Positions 34,341 through 43,399 of a DNA stretch of 64,000 nt are shown piece after piece. The first letter of the stretch is position 1. The number at the start of each line of letters is the position of its first letter. A program made the position numbers and the translations under genes. The DNA lies in NCBI GenBank assembly GCA_007922225.1, contig ML680053.1, positions 719,434 to 783,433 on the forward strand, given 5' to 3'. A model generated the notes under the pieces. That model was not told where the DNA came from, did no database searches, and was given only the letters and a program-made list of their open reading frames with translations. This DNA comes from Emydura subglobosa. Lineage: Eukaryota; Chordata; Testudines; Chelidae.

Positions 34341-34500
34341 GCCCTCAGGCCGGGCGAGTGAGCAAGAGTCTATTGCTCCAACCCCTAGCAGGGTGAGCAG
34401 GCGGATCGCTCAGGCCCTCAGACAGGGCGAGCGAGCAGGAGTCTATTGCTCCAACCCCTAGGCAGGGTGAGCNNNNNNNNNNGCTCAGGCCTCAGGCAAG
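34341..34500. repeat. ~75-bp minisatellite
   Basis: Unit 1 starts at 34341, unit 2 at 34414 and a partial unit 3 at 34489. Each starts gccctcag, continues with ggcgag(t/c)gagcaagagtctattgctcc and ends with the aggtgagc/gctcag words. Units 1 and 2 differ at only a few positions, so the amplification is recent or homogenised. Within each unit gagca...tgctc can pair. Confidence 0.85.
34473..34482. other. Assembly gap (10 N)
   Basis: Ten unknown bases fall exactly inside minisatellite unit 2. The true array length may be larger than shown. Confidence 0.95.
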
Positions 34501-34532
34501 GCGGGGTCAGGAGAGCAATTCTCCTGGGGTGG

Positions 34533-35381
34533 CTAGGGAACGGGGGAAGGGGAGGGGGACGCAGGCCCACCCGTCTCCACTGCGTCCCAGCCCAGGGCCC
34601 TAGCAGTGGCAGAAGCGGCTGCCACTGTGCCGGCGGGGCTCCCGCCGCAACACACCAGCAATACGGCGGACTCAGCCACAGGCCGCGGCTGTCCCTGGGC
34701 TACTTCCTCCCCACTGACCCTATTACCTGCTGCGTCCGTGTCGCAAGGGTAGTCCACCTGGGTTAGCACTGCTAGTCCTTCCTCGTCGACCGGGGGTAAG
34801 GCAGGAAACTCCTCTTCAGGGGGCAGCTCCTCCAGGTCGTTGTAGGTTGGTGCAAGCGGCTCGGCCTCGGGTAGTTCCTCCAAGTCTTGCCCCGCTGTGG
34901 GGAGGGGCTCGGCGGCCGGCAGTTCTTCCAAATCCGGTCCGGCCTCCGGGGGTGCCCGCCACTCGGGCGGCTCTGGGGTCTCGGCCCAGTCTGGCAATTC
35001 CCGAGCACGGCCCCGGGCTCGCGGTCGGGGTAACTCGGCCCAGTCGTCCTGGCCGGGTTGCCTAGTCCAGCTCCTTGAGGGCCCTACCCAATCTCCGGGC
35101 CCAGGTGGGGCCGGGGTTTGTCGGCGGCGGTTAGGCTCTGGCCTAGGCCTCTGCTGGCGGGGCAGCACGTCTGCCTCTGGCAGCACTCTGGGCCCTACTG
35201 AGCTCAGGGGCCAGGCTTTTATCCTTCCCCTTCCTGTTGGGGCTCCGCCCCGCGGCTGCCAATTGGCCTGGCCGGGTGGCCCTATCACGGCCCGGGTCTC
35301 CTGTTGCCGGGCAGACTCTGGGGCCGGGTGTGAGTTGGACCAATCAGAGCTCTTGGGTCCTTCCCCAGGCTCTGGCTCCAT
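34533..35381 (-). CDS. Acidic proline-rich ORF with DLEELP repeats, unknown function
   Basis: The frame is open for 282 codons from the ATG at 35381 (a further in-frame ATG at 35414 lies outside the element). The product starts MEPEPGEGPKSSDWSN. It has a basic/proline-rich middle (QQRPRPEPNRRRQTPAPPGP), two DWAE(L/T)P words, then three units beginning DLEELP exactly 16 codons apart (34934, 34886 and 34838). A DYPCD word, an acidic segment and an alanine-rich end follow. The three DLEELP copies use different codons at nearly every residue but encode the same peptide, which points to past protein selection. Against it, the GC-rich composition lowers stop frequency, the frame runs through the promoter-like region, no ATG lies downstream of the TATA box, and no known domain is visible. 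It could be a gag-like or accessory ORF of the LTR element. Confidence 0.35.
   Translation of the reverse strand: MEPEPGEGPKSSDWSNSHPAPESARQQETRAVIGPPGQANWQPRGGAPTGRGRIKAWPLSSVGPRVLPEADVLPRQQRPRPEPNRRRQTPAPPGPGDWVGPSRSWTRQPGQDDWAELPRPRARGRARELPDWAETPEPPEWRAPPEAGPDLEELPAAEPLPTAGQDLEELPEAEPLAPTYNDLEELPPEEEFPALPPVDEEGLAVLTQVDYPCDTDAAGNRVSGEEVAQGQPRPVAESAVLLVCCGGSPAGTVAAASATARALGWDAVETGGPASPSPSPVP
35214..35346 (-). promoter_or_regulatory. Promoter-like CCAAT/GC-box/TATA cluster
   Basis: Read on the minus strand, a CCAAT-type box (reverse of ccaatca, 35340-35346) is followed by a second CCAAT site (ccaattgg, 35259-35266), a GC box (ggggcggagc, 35242-35251) and a TATA-like ggataaaagcc (35224-35214). 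The order and spacing suit a pol II promoter firing toward lower coordinates, through most of the DLEELP frame. Confidence 0.5.
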
Positions 35382-35405
35382 GGGAGGCCACGGTGGCTTC
35401 CTACA
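35377..35405 (-). repeat. Terminal-region direct repeat, copy 1
   Basis: Begins the element on the minus strand (tgtaggaagccaccgtgg). It contains the ATG of the 282-codon frame. Confidence 0.85.
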
Positions 35406-35416
35406 CTGCCCCATTG

Positions 35417-35822
35417 AATCATAGAATCATAGAGTTGGAAGGGACCTCAGGAGGTGTCTAGTCCAACCCCCTGCTCAAAGCAGGACTAACCTCAGCTAAA
35501 TCATCCCAGCCAGGGCTTTGTCAAGCCGCAGCTTAAAAACCTCCAAAGATGGAGATTCCACCACCTCCCTAGGTAACCCATTCCAATGCTTCACCACCCT
35601 CCTAGCGAAAAACTTTTTCCTAATGTCCATCCTAGACCTCCCCCACTGCAACATGAGACCGTTGCTCCTTGTCCTGTCATCTGCCACTACTGAGAACAGC
35701 CTAGCTCCATCCTCCCTGGAACCCCCTTTCAGGTAGTTAAAGGCTGCTATCAAATCCCCGCTCATTCTTCTCTTTTGTAGACTAAACAAGCCTAGTTCCC
35801 TCAGCCTCTCCTCAGAAGTCTA
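35417..35822 (-). mobile_element. CR1 LINE 3' fragment
   Basis: Tip tcatagaatcatagagttgg at the low side, then the standard 3' UTR and the end of ORF2. It sits 6 bp after the LTR-type element's duplication (ctgccccattg) and is followed by the resumed SINE (caatgagcttacaatccaag). Confidence 0.85.
35496..35789 (-). pseudogene. CR1 ORF2 C-terminal fragment, open
   Basis: 97 open codons ([60 protein letters not shown], then a stop after [12 protein letters not shown]). This is the natural end of CR1 ORF2 with no break, indicating a relatively young copy. It is 5'-truncated and so not functional. Confidence 0.75.
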
Positions 35823-35920
35823 ACAATGAGCTTACAATCCAAGTATAAGATGAGACAACAGATGGATACGACAGACAGATGGAGCACAAGGCAACAGGAA
35901 GAGCGTTACAATTCGTATAC
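35823..35920 (-). mobile_element. SINE, right part
   Basis: Continuation of the broken SINE (gagcttacaatccaagtata, caacagatggatac, gatggagcacaaggcaacag). After the MITE at 35924-36185 a related stretch (gcagcccatcaactgccta) runs to about 36235, so the same old repeat hosts three insertions. Confidence 0.6.
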
Positions 35921-35923
35921 TAA

Positions 35924-36185
35924 GGCCTTGTTTATACTAGCCCTTATGCCAGCAAAACTTTTGTCACTCAGGGGTGTGAAAAAACCACTGCCTGGAGCGA
36001 CATACGTTTTGCCAGCACAAGCTCTCGTATGGACCGCACTATGTCAGTGGGAGACACTCTCCCACTGACATAGCTACTGCCGCTTGGTTAGGTGGTTTTA
36101 TCGTGTAGGTGGGAGATCTCCCTCGTTTACGATGACACAGCTGTATACAGCTGTGTCCCTGTAAGTTTTAAGTGTAGACTAGCCC
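35924..36185. mobile_element. PIF/Harbinger-like MITE (262 bp)
   Basis: Ends ggccttgtttatact and agtgtagactagccc are imperfect inverted repeats. TAA is duplicated outside (35921-35923 and 36186-36188). A central foldback (agtgggaga...tctcccact) is present. No transposase. Confidence 0.75.
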
Positions 36186-36249
36186 TAAGAAAAGGTTGCA
36201 GCCCATCAACTGCCTAATCAACGTCAAGTGGTGATGTAAATGCAACCAT

Positions 36250-36350
36250 CAGCATACCCAGAATGCCTAGCACAAGGAGACCCTGAACGTGATTGATGTC
36301 CGTAGGCGCTGTTCTAACTGAGAAATAAATAAATAAATAAATAAATAGCT
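36250..36350 (+). mobile_element. SINE tail ending in (AAAT)n
   Basis: Only the 3' tail is seen (gaatgcctagcacaaggaga, ccctgaacgtgattg, taggcgctgttctaa). It runs into six ATAA/AAAT units at 36322-36346, the expected 3' microsatellite of this SINE family. Confidence 0.7.
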
Positions 36351-36354
36351 GTCT

Positions 36355-36914
36355 CTCTGGACGGCCTATGCTTTTAGCCTACACAGCACCAATAAAGAAG
36401 TGTTCCAGAAAAGTTCCCTAAGACCGAAAAATTCGGATGGGGTGGGGGGCAAAGTTGTGTCAAAATTCCTGCTGCCATCTCTCTGCTTCCCAACGGGGCA
36501 TTAGCAGGTTGGTCCCATCCCAGAGGGGCCAGGAGGACAGTCCTATCCCAGGGAGTGTGGGGGGCGGTGGGCAGGTGGAGAAGGGGTGTGTCTCACCAAC
36601 AGCCAGCTGGCTCGGGCAGGGATCTGAGCCCAGATGTCTCCATACTCAGCTTCAGCCAAAGCCGCTGCTATTGCTTCCTGTCCAGCTGACAGAGAAGGGG
36701 ACAGTTGTGTCAAGACAGTAATTAGATGTTCCGGCCTGGCCCATCTCACAGCAGACCCAGAGGAGACATGGCCTTGGTGCCATCACCTCAAGGAGCTCTG
36801 AAAAGCATGGGGGAACCGCCCCCAACCCATAGCAAACAACACCCCGGCCTAGTACTTTGGTATTGGAACTGCTCTTTGTTCCAACAAATTCTGCCCAGAG
36901 TCCAACTCGGGTAA
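36355..36914. other. Unassigned sequence
   Basis: No supported gene or repeat. Confidence 0.4.
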
Positions 36915-37015
36915 CGTACAACTTGTCAGATGGGAACAGGATGATGGGCCATCTAGTCCGGTTTCTGAGTATAGCTGGTGACGGATGCTTCAGAGGAAGA
37001 GATACGCTCCTCAAA
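36915..37015 (-). mobile_element. CR1 3' end, diverged
   Basis: gatgggccatctagtccgg and cagaggaagagat match the region next to the 3' tip of the CR1 at 5383. Short and old. Confidence 0.4.
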
Positions 37016-38294
37016 ATGTTCAGTGCTGCTTCCTTGGGAGGAATTCCTCATGGCCTCACTTTACGCCCCAGATAGTCTTTGTCAGACTACCTGAACCTGT
37101 CCTCCTGCGTGTAAGTGTCACCTACACAACTTGAGTTTTATTACAAGTCTGATTGGATGGGCCCAGTCCTGCGAGGTGTCTCTCATTTTCAGATTCTCTT
37201 GATTCCAAAGGGAGTTGGGAGGTATTCAACAGCATAGGCCTGTTTGCATCCTGCATAACATATTCCTCCTCTCTGTGTCTAAATGTGTCTATTGGAATGA
37301 CTCTGTTATCTGTGCAGCTGGGAGGTAGGAAGGGGAGTACAGGCCAAACAATCCCTATTGCTTCATTTTCAAATGTTTCAAAGCCACTGATCAGATGCCC
37401 CAGATGGTGCTAAATGGCCATGAATGACTATTAAACAGTGGACTATTGTTGTGCTCATTGAGTAAGATAATTGCGATGGCCCTGAACTAATTAATTTCTA
37501 CAAAAAGCACTGAATCATGGTCTTTTGGCAGCGCTGGTGAGAAGGACTTGAATACAGCCTCTTTTGGATTTACATACACATACATGCAGGATTCTCATCG
37601 CTGGGCAGCATTCTTTTGTACCAGCTCTGACGTCTGCAAAGTGACCTACTCAAAAGTAAGAATCAGCGGGGGAAGCCATTGTGTGCTGCTGTTAACACTT
37701 CAGCAGGGTTTCATTCTCTGAGGTCACCTCATCCAAAAATACCTCCAAACTTGTTCTAAAATCCTTCACTTGTTTATAATACACACATGCACTGGGTCAC
37801 ATCGGCAGCTGGTGCAAATCTACATAGCTCCATTGATTCAGTCAGTTTAAACCAACTGAGGATCAGACCATACAGATATAATATAATCCGGTGTGTATAA
37901 AAATATGCAGAGAAAATTCAAAGGAGGAGGCATCTTTATGGGTAATAGCCAAGCCACAGTGCCATATGATGCTTTTCTAACTATTTTTGATATAATCTAT
38001 TTATGGTACATATAGGGCACCAGTCTCCATTCTGTCATGAAACAGACCCTCATTGAATCTCAGCTGGCCCATAATTCACCCCACAGAAACAATAATCCAG
38101 TTTCAAGCCCTCTGTGGCAAGTAGATGTGCAGTGGCTGTGGCAGAAGGTCAAGAGGCGTATATCCAGGCCTTTTAAAGAATTGTCTGAGGTTAGAACTGA
38201 TCATCACCCAATGCATCAAAAGGACCCTCTGCAAGTCCCATTTAACAATGGGAGGCCCCATTAGTTTACATGGTGCAGTCTATATTATGTTTTG
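37016..38294. other. Unassigned sequence
   Basis: No gene. A foldback fragment at 37798-37872 (cagctggtgcaaatc and accaactgaggatcagacc) belongs to the 'tttacaccagctgaggatc' palindrome class. Confidence 0.45.
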
Positions 38295-38555
38295 ATATTA
38301 GGGCTGGTAAAAAGTTTTCCATCAACCTTTTTCAAATAGAAGATTTGGTTTTCAAATTAAATAATTTTGTCATGGAAAGTATCTGTTATCTTCCCCTTAA
38401 TTTTTTTTAAGCTGAAACCCCAAATTATTTTGGTTTTTGGCAGTTTTCCAGCTGAAACTATTTGGGGTTTGGGGTTTTCAGCTTTTTTTGTCAAAAAGTT
38501 GAAATTTTCTCCCACAAAAATAAAATAAAAAATTCCAATCAGCTCCACTAGACAA
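38295..38555. mobile_element. A/T-rich MITE
   Basis: Starts agggctggtaaaaagttttc and ends near ttccaatcagctccac, with poly-T/poly-A blocks and repeated 'ttttcagc' words. The style is that of a common reptile non-autonomous DNA element. The minus-strand 210-codon frame here is a composition effect. Confidence 0.4.
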
Positions 38556-38584
38556 TATGGTGAGGAGCACACTAAATTAGATAC

Positions 38585-39155
38585 AATTCTCAACTCATCT
38601 AAAGATATAGCAGAAACAAAAAAGGTCCAGAGACAGGTAAAAGAGATGATTAAAGTTATAGAAAGATTTCCATATGAGGAGAGACTAGAAAGATTAGGAC
38701 TGTGTAGTTTAAAGAGGAGGTAAACAAGAGAAGACATGAAAGAGGTCTGTAAAATAATGAATGTACTACAGAAGATGCTCCTGTTTGACATTTGCCACAA
38801 TATAACAAGGAACATACAATGAAAGTGACAGGCAAAAAATTTTAAATCATTAAAGGGGAATATATCATTATACAACAGATGGACTGTGGAACTCCCTACC
38901 ACAAGATACAACCGAAGCCAAAAGCATGATTTAAAAGCATTCAGCATTTCTTCGGATAATGAGAACAAAAACCCTTCGGGCATAAGCAAATCACTAAATG
39001 ATGGGGGTTAGGAAGAAGTTTTGCTGATGGGCAAGTTACTCTGTAAATGGTTACTACAAGGTTACATGCACATTCCTCTGAAGCACCTGGCACTGACAAG
39101 ACACTAGAGCAGATGATCTGATCAGGTCTGGCCTGGCAATTCCTCTGTTTCTACT
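38585..39155 (+). mobile_element. CR1 LINE fragment
   Basis: End of ORF2 to the 3' end (gatttccatatgaggagaga, agattaggactgtgtagttt, gatgggggttaggaagaag, ctggcctggcaattcctctg). The frame is broken. The same subtype as 54104-54625. Confidence 0.7.
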
Positions 39156-39174
39156 AAGAAATTTCACTTGAGGC

Positions 39175-39275
39175 TTAACACTCAAATGTCCAACATGGTC
39201 ACTAGACTCTGCGGCCAAGCTGGGAATAGAACTGAGATCTCCTGAGTCTGACACATGTAGCTAATTCACAGAACG
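39175..39275 (-). mobile_element. SINE head, reverse
   Basis: Reverse tRNA-like head (ggtcactagactctgcgg, gggaatagaactgagatctc, ctgagtctgac). No tail. Confidence 0.5.
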
Positions 39276-40237
39276 AGTCTGCTCCTGTTGGAATGATGGC
39301 ACCTCCACCCCCCCAGGGTTGCTCTAACAAACTCTTGAGGCAGTGGCTCATTACTGAGCGAGGGACGACTTCCATACAAGGGCCCTGCTCAAATATTGAT
39401 GTGGCCCAAGCCTGCGAGATTGGAGCAGAAGGAGCTACTCACGATGGCTCTTGAAATTGTACTGTAAAAATGATCAATCTGTGTAGTCAGCTTTCCCAAC
39501 GCTCCAGATGAGAAATCAGAGCCAAATGAAATGATCTGAGAGGCAATGGCTTTCTATTAATTCCTGAATCTTGGGGGAGGAGAACTTCATGTAGATTAAG
39601 GTGCAAATAGATATTTTTCACGACTAAAAAACAGCTCCAATAGAAACAGCCAAGGAAAAAGGCATACCTCACAAATTTCTAAAAAGAATAGTGTTTGGAG
39701 AGCGGGAATAACATGGATCTGATGTAAAAGAAATGACTGCCTGTAGTTTGGCCAAAATCTCTGGTTGCAGTATAGTGGCTGTACACCAACCCTGGACCAA
39801 TGTGGATAACAGGAAAGGTTAGACTGGCTATTCTAATCACCAAGACAATTTACCTCTATTCACTGCTGTCACTCCTGATTATTTCAGTTCGGATCATGGA
39901 GAATACTGCCTGCACCCTGTTGGAACTTTGCTTGCTATGATTTAGCACAGTACAACTTTATTTAGTTTTAGTTCCATTTGGTCCTTCTAGACGACCAGCT
40001 GTTCGTTTCTGTCTTGTGAGGAAGCAAATACTTGGCCAAACAATTTTAAAACAAAAATGTGGAAGCAAGTGGCTCAGGGAATTATAAGAGTCTTTTAATC
40101 CTAGATCTAGTTCACGTCCAGCCAGACAGAAAGTCTCCATCTCATGGCTATTGAGTGACCTGTGGGAAATGTGCGTAGTGATTTGAAGGCCAGTTTCCAC
40201 TAGCTGGATGTCCAGATTCTTTGGTACCCTTGATTGT
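39276..40237. other. Unassigned sequence
   Basis: No gene or repeat recognised. Confidence 0.4.
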
Positions 40238-40795
40238 CTCAGGGTATGTCTATGCTGCAACTGGAGGTGTAATTTCTCATTTGAGTAGACTCACCCATGC
40301 TAGGGATGTGTCTATACTACAGAGACTACACCAGCATAGCTATGCTGACATAGCCCAGGGGTGTAAATGCAGTCTTCACCAACAGAAGAGTATTTTCTCT
40401 TGGTGTAGGAACACCACCTCCCCTAACAAAGTTAGCTATGTCGATGGAAGCACTCTTCCATCAACATAGCTATCTCTCCACTCAGGGTTATGTCGACATA
40501 GCTACATCGGTTGGGGTGTGGTTTTTTCATACTCCTGGCCAATGTAGCTATGCCTATATAAAACTTTTCAGGATAAATCCGATCTAAATCTGTTCTATGC
40601 AGACTGCTAAAAATTTCAGTACAGCTGTGGCAGCAGGAAGGGCTAGCCACCCTGAGTGCAATCTTGTCTGAAACCCTCGGTACATAGTCAGGGCAGCTCG
40701 CCTGTCCCATCGCCCACACCTAAGCCAGTGCACTAGCTTAGTGGGGGTATGTCTCCTCACGCTGGAAATCACACCTCCAGCTCTCCAGTGGGGAG
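40238..40795. mobile_element. Outer MITE interrupted by another MITE
   Basis: Left part 40238-40302 (gggtatgtctatgctgcaac, ctggaggtgtaatttc). Right part about 40680-40795 (gtgggggtatgtctcc, gaaatcacacctccag). The 16-bp words ctggaggtgtaatttc and gaaatcacacctccag are inverted with one mismatch. A second MITE lies between them. Confidence 0.5.
40303..40575. mobile_element. Inner Harbinger-like MITE
   Basis: Left end gggatgtgtctatactacag; interior gacatagcccaggggtgtaa. A central palindrome of about 17-bp arms lies at 40437-40474 (agctatgtcgatggaag / cttccatcaacatagct, one mismatch). The right end is diverged. Confidence 0.55.
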
Positions 40796-40799
40796 GCCA

Positions 40800-42120
40800 A
40801 ACACTGAACTGGCATGGAGTCTCGGCTGCTCTATCCCTGCAGTCTGGGGTTGAGGCACGTTGATAGGGAAAGAGAGGAAGTTTGCACTGCTGCCTCTGCT
40901 CTACCTATTCAGCAGATAAATTGAGGCCTTTAGCTTCAAAGGCTGTCAACTCACCACTAACCACACACAAATTAAGGGGGAGGTGAAGAGTCTTTAAATT
41001 CAGTTGCCCACATGGTAGGATAGTCAATATACTGTTATTATTTCAGCAAGCCACAAAAAATTGGAAACAAAAAAAAATTCCTAGTTTTAGACTGCTTGAC
41101 TTTTCAGGTTAAATAACGTTCTTATAATGCAGTGTGTTGGACTGAGTTTTCTAGGCTGTTGTGTTTTAGCAGCACAGCACAGATTGCTATTACATGCGCT
41201 ACAGGACTAGCTAGATTAGGTGCTGGCAGAGGAAGGCTGTGATCCAGAGTCGCCAAGCTACTGAGGTCAGGTGTTAAGTCTGGTGTTTGGTCAGTAGAAG
41301 CCCAACCCAGTGGTCCCTGTCTCCCTTCAGGGAGTTCAGGGAGCCCCTGCTCCTGGGAAGGAAATAACTGATGGGGTCATGTGTTGGATCTGGGAGGTGG
41401 TCAGGGGACACCCAACTAATCTCTCATCCCTCAACTCCACTGGTACAGTTGCCGTAGCAGCTCCCAGCACAGTGTCTGCTGCTACAGCCAGGTAGCCCCA
41501 ACTTTTTAGTGCTCATGTTCAGCTATTATAGTAGCCGGCCACCAAAATTTGACTGATAAATGCCCACACGAGATGAGAAATGGAACTTTTAACAGTTTAT
41601 ATGTCAGCAAAACCCAACTCTGACAAAGAAAAGACATTTCTCAAGCCTGAGAGCTTTCTCCCTGCTGAGTTTCAAAGAACTTCTGCAAACAGTGAAGGTG
41701 TTAGAGCTTCTCCAAGAGGTCACAAGAAACTTTTCTTACAGAAAATGTTCATCTGAATCTAGGGGTTATTCCCACCTCCCCTATAAGACAGTACCGGTAA
41801 TGTTGAAGTGCTGAGCTCAGGTTTCTAAAGAAAACACACCAAATTAGAAACAAATGACAATCCAAAGTGACACATCATGCCCCTGAAGAAAAGGCAATTT
41901 TGTTGGGCTACAGAAGGAAAATGAATGCTTTGATAAGCTGGGCAACACATCCAACACTCATATCAGCCAGAGAAGACCTGCAGAATCAAGCATTTGCTAA
42001 AGTATTCTACAATATGACTATCTGACCAATACTGTGTTTTGAGCCCATTCATGGATACATTTGGGAGTATTGAAGGAGTAATTAAAGAGGCACACTGAAA
42101 ATTAGACAAAAACAAAAACA
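40800..42120. other. Unassigned sequence
   Basis: No gene. 41269-41410 shows two similar blocks (gtcaggtgttaagtctgg / gtcatgtgttggatctgg, each followed by a cccaac word), an old local duplication. Confidence 0.4.
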
Positions 42121-42124
42121 ATTA

Positions 42125-42400
42125 AAGATCTAGAAAACATGACCAATGAGGGAAGATTGAAAAAATTGGGTTTATTTAGTCTGGAGAAGAGAAGACAGAG
42201 GGGGGACATGACGACAGTTTTCAAGTAAAATAAAAGGTTGTTACAAGAAGGAGAGAGAAAAAAATGTTCTCATTAACCTCTAGGTGGTTTAGGTTGGACA
42301 TTAGAAAAAACTTCCCAACTGTCAGGGTGGTTAAGCACTGGAATAAATTAGTCTGGAAAGTTGTGGAATCTCCATCCCATCCAGTCCTACGATTCTATGA
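42125..42400 (+). mobile_element. CR1 LINE 3' fragment
   Basis: End of ORF2 (aaacatgaccaatgaggga, gggtttatttagtctggaga, gggggacatgacgacag) and tail, ending gtcctacgattctatgaa. Confidence 0.75.
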
Positions 42401-42689
42401 AAAACTCCAAATATAGTTTGTAAAAAGCAAACAAAAATCTTCAGTTATCCAGAGAGGTTCACTGTGTGTAAAATCAGCAGCAATCTCCAGTGGTTAGCAC
42501 ACACTGGACCGCAACAACAGCTCAAGGAATTCCCTGCCATCAAATGAGCCATCTCTACAAAAGCCCTTGTCTCACCAGATAAGGCCCATCCAAATGTATT
42601 ATGCCAACCCCACCACCAACCTCTTCAATAGCTTTCACAGGCGGCGCACTATTGCGTGATGGGGAAGGGTTAGTGATACACTCAAAGGT

Positions 42690-42735
42690 AAAATTGTTAG
42701 AGCACTTGAAACCACAAGTTCAAATCCATAAAGGA
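42690..42735 (+). mobile_element. tRNA-derived SINE head, fragment
   Basis: gttagagcacttgaaacc followed by a B-box-like gttcaaatcc. Too short and too imperfect to be a working tRNA gene. Confidence 0.45.
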
Positions 42736-42835
42736 TCAAAAGAAGCCTTCATTGTTGTGTAGATAAGTTGCATATTAAGGAGTTTATTGTGAGATCTTTC
42801 TGGCAAGACCTTAAAAACCAATGTACCCTCTAGAC

Positions 42836-43027
42836 CAGTGTTTCTCAACCTGGGGGTTGTGACAGTTTTAGAGGGGTCGCAAGTGCAGAGCTGGTATTGG
42901 GGGTGGCAAGAAAGGCAATTGCCTGGAGCCACAGGGGCGCCATGAAACTAAGTTACATGCCTCAGCCCCGTGGGGGTGGGACTCAGGCTTCAGGGGTACA
43001 GTAGTTTGGAAAGGTTAAGAACCACTG
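42836..43027. mobile_element. hAT-type element A (192 bp)
   Basis: Ends cagtgtttctcaacct and aggttaagaaccactg are inverted at 14 of 16. The 8-bp duplication ctctagac is exact (42828-42835 and 43028-43035). Non-coding. Its right target copy also serves as the left target copy of the next element. Confidence 0.9.
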
Positions 43028-43035
43028 CTCTAGAC

Positions 43036-43255
43036 CAGTGGTTTTCAACACATGGTTCACGGATCGCTGGGGGTCTGCAGACTATGTCTAAGGGATCCAT
43101 GAAAGGTTGTCATTACCACTGAACAGTGGTTTTTAACCCTGCGGTCCGCAGACTCCTGGAGGTCTGCAGACCACATCTAAGATTTTCAAAGGGCTCCACA
43201 CTGCCATTCAAAATTTTTTAGGGGTCTGCAAATGAAAAGAGTTTGAAAACCACAG
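43036..43255. mobile_element. hAT-type element B (220 bp)
   Basis: Ends cagtggttttcaa and ttgaaaaccacag are inverted at 12 of 13. Flanks are ctctagac (43028-43035) and ctctacac (43256-43263, one mismatch). Inside, accactg (43115-43121) meets a new cagtggtttttaacc (43124), so it is itself a fusion of two related pieces. Confidence 0.8.
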
Positions 43256-43399
43256 CTCTACACTGCGGCACCAGGAGGGTGATCCCATGCCCCCTTTTTT
43301 TGATATAAAGTAGAAGTTTATTCTCAGAGCCTTGGCTTAAATGCCCCTACCCCCTCCTGTGGGGCTTTCTTCTGCACTCTGGTTTCATGCCTGATGCCA

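Larger units (their letters stand above)
34252..35405 (-). mobile_element. LTR-type insertion (solo LTR or miniature LTR element)
   Basis: The block starts TGTAGG and ends CCTACA on the plus strand. It is flanked by an exact 5-bp duplication CTGCC (34247-34251 and 35406-35410) inside an old SINE whose uninterrupted form reads ctgcccc. TG...CA ends plus a 5-bp duplication fit integrase-type (Gypsy or ERV) insertion. Read on the minus strand it begins with a 29-bp sequence that is repeated directly near its far end. It then has CCAAT, GC-box and TATA signals, a long acidic open frame, and a 75-bp minisatellite holding an assembly gap. No gag, protease, RT or integrase motif is seen, and no primer-binding site or polyadenylation signal is identified. 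The family is not recognised. Confidence 0.6.

Noticed and set aside
34341..34500. CRISPR-like repeat array
   Set aside because: Units are contiguous 75-bp tandem repeats without unique spacers, in a eukaryotic repeat context.
34268..35405. 29-bp direct repeats as the target-site duplication
   Set aside because: The exact CTGCC outside the TG/CA ends rejoins the SINE correctly, and 29 bp is too long for a usual duplication.
38357..38989. 210-codon minus-strand frame
   Set aside because: It crosses an A/T-rich MITE and antisense CR1. The phenylalanine-rich product reflects poly-A/T composition.
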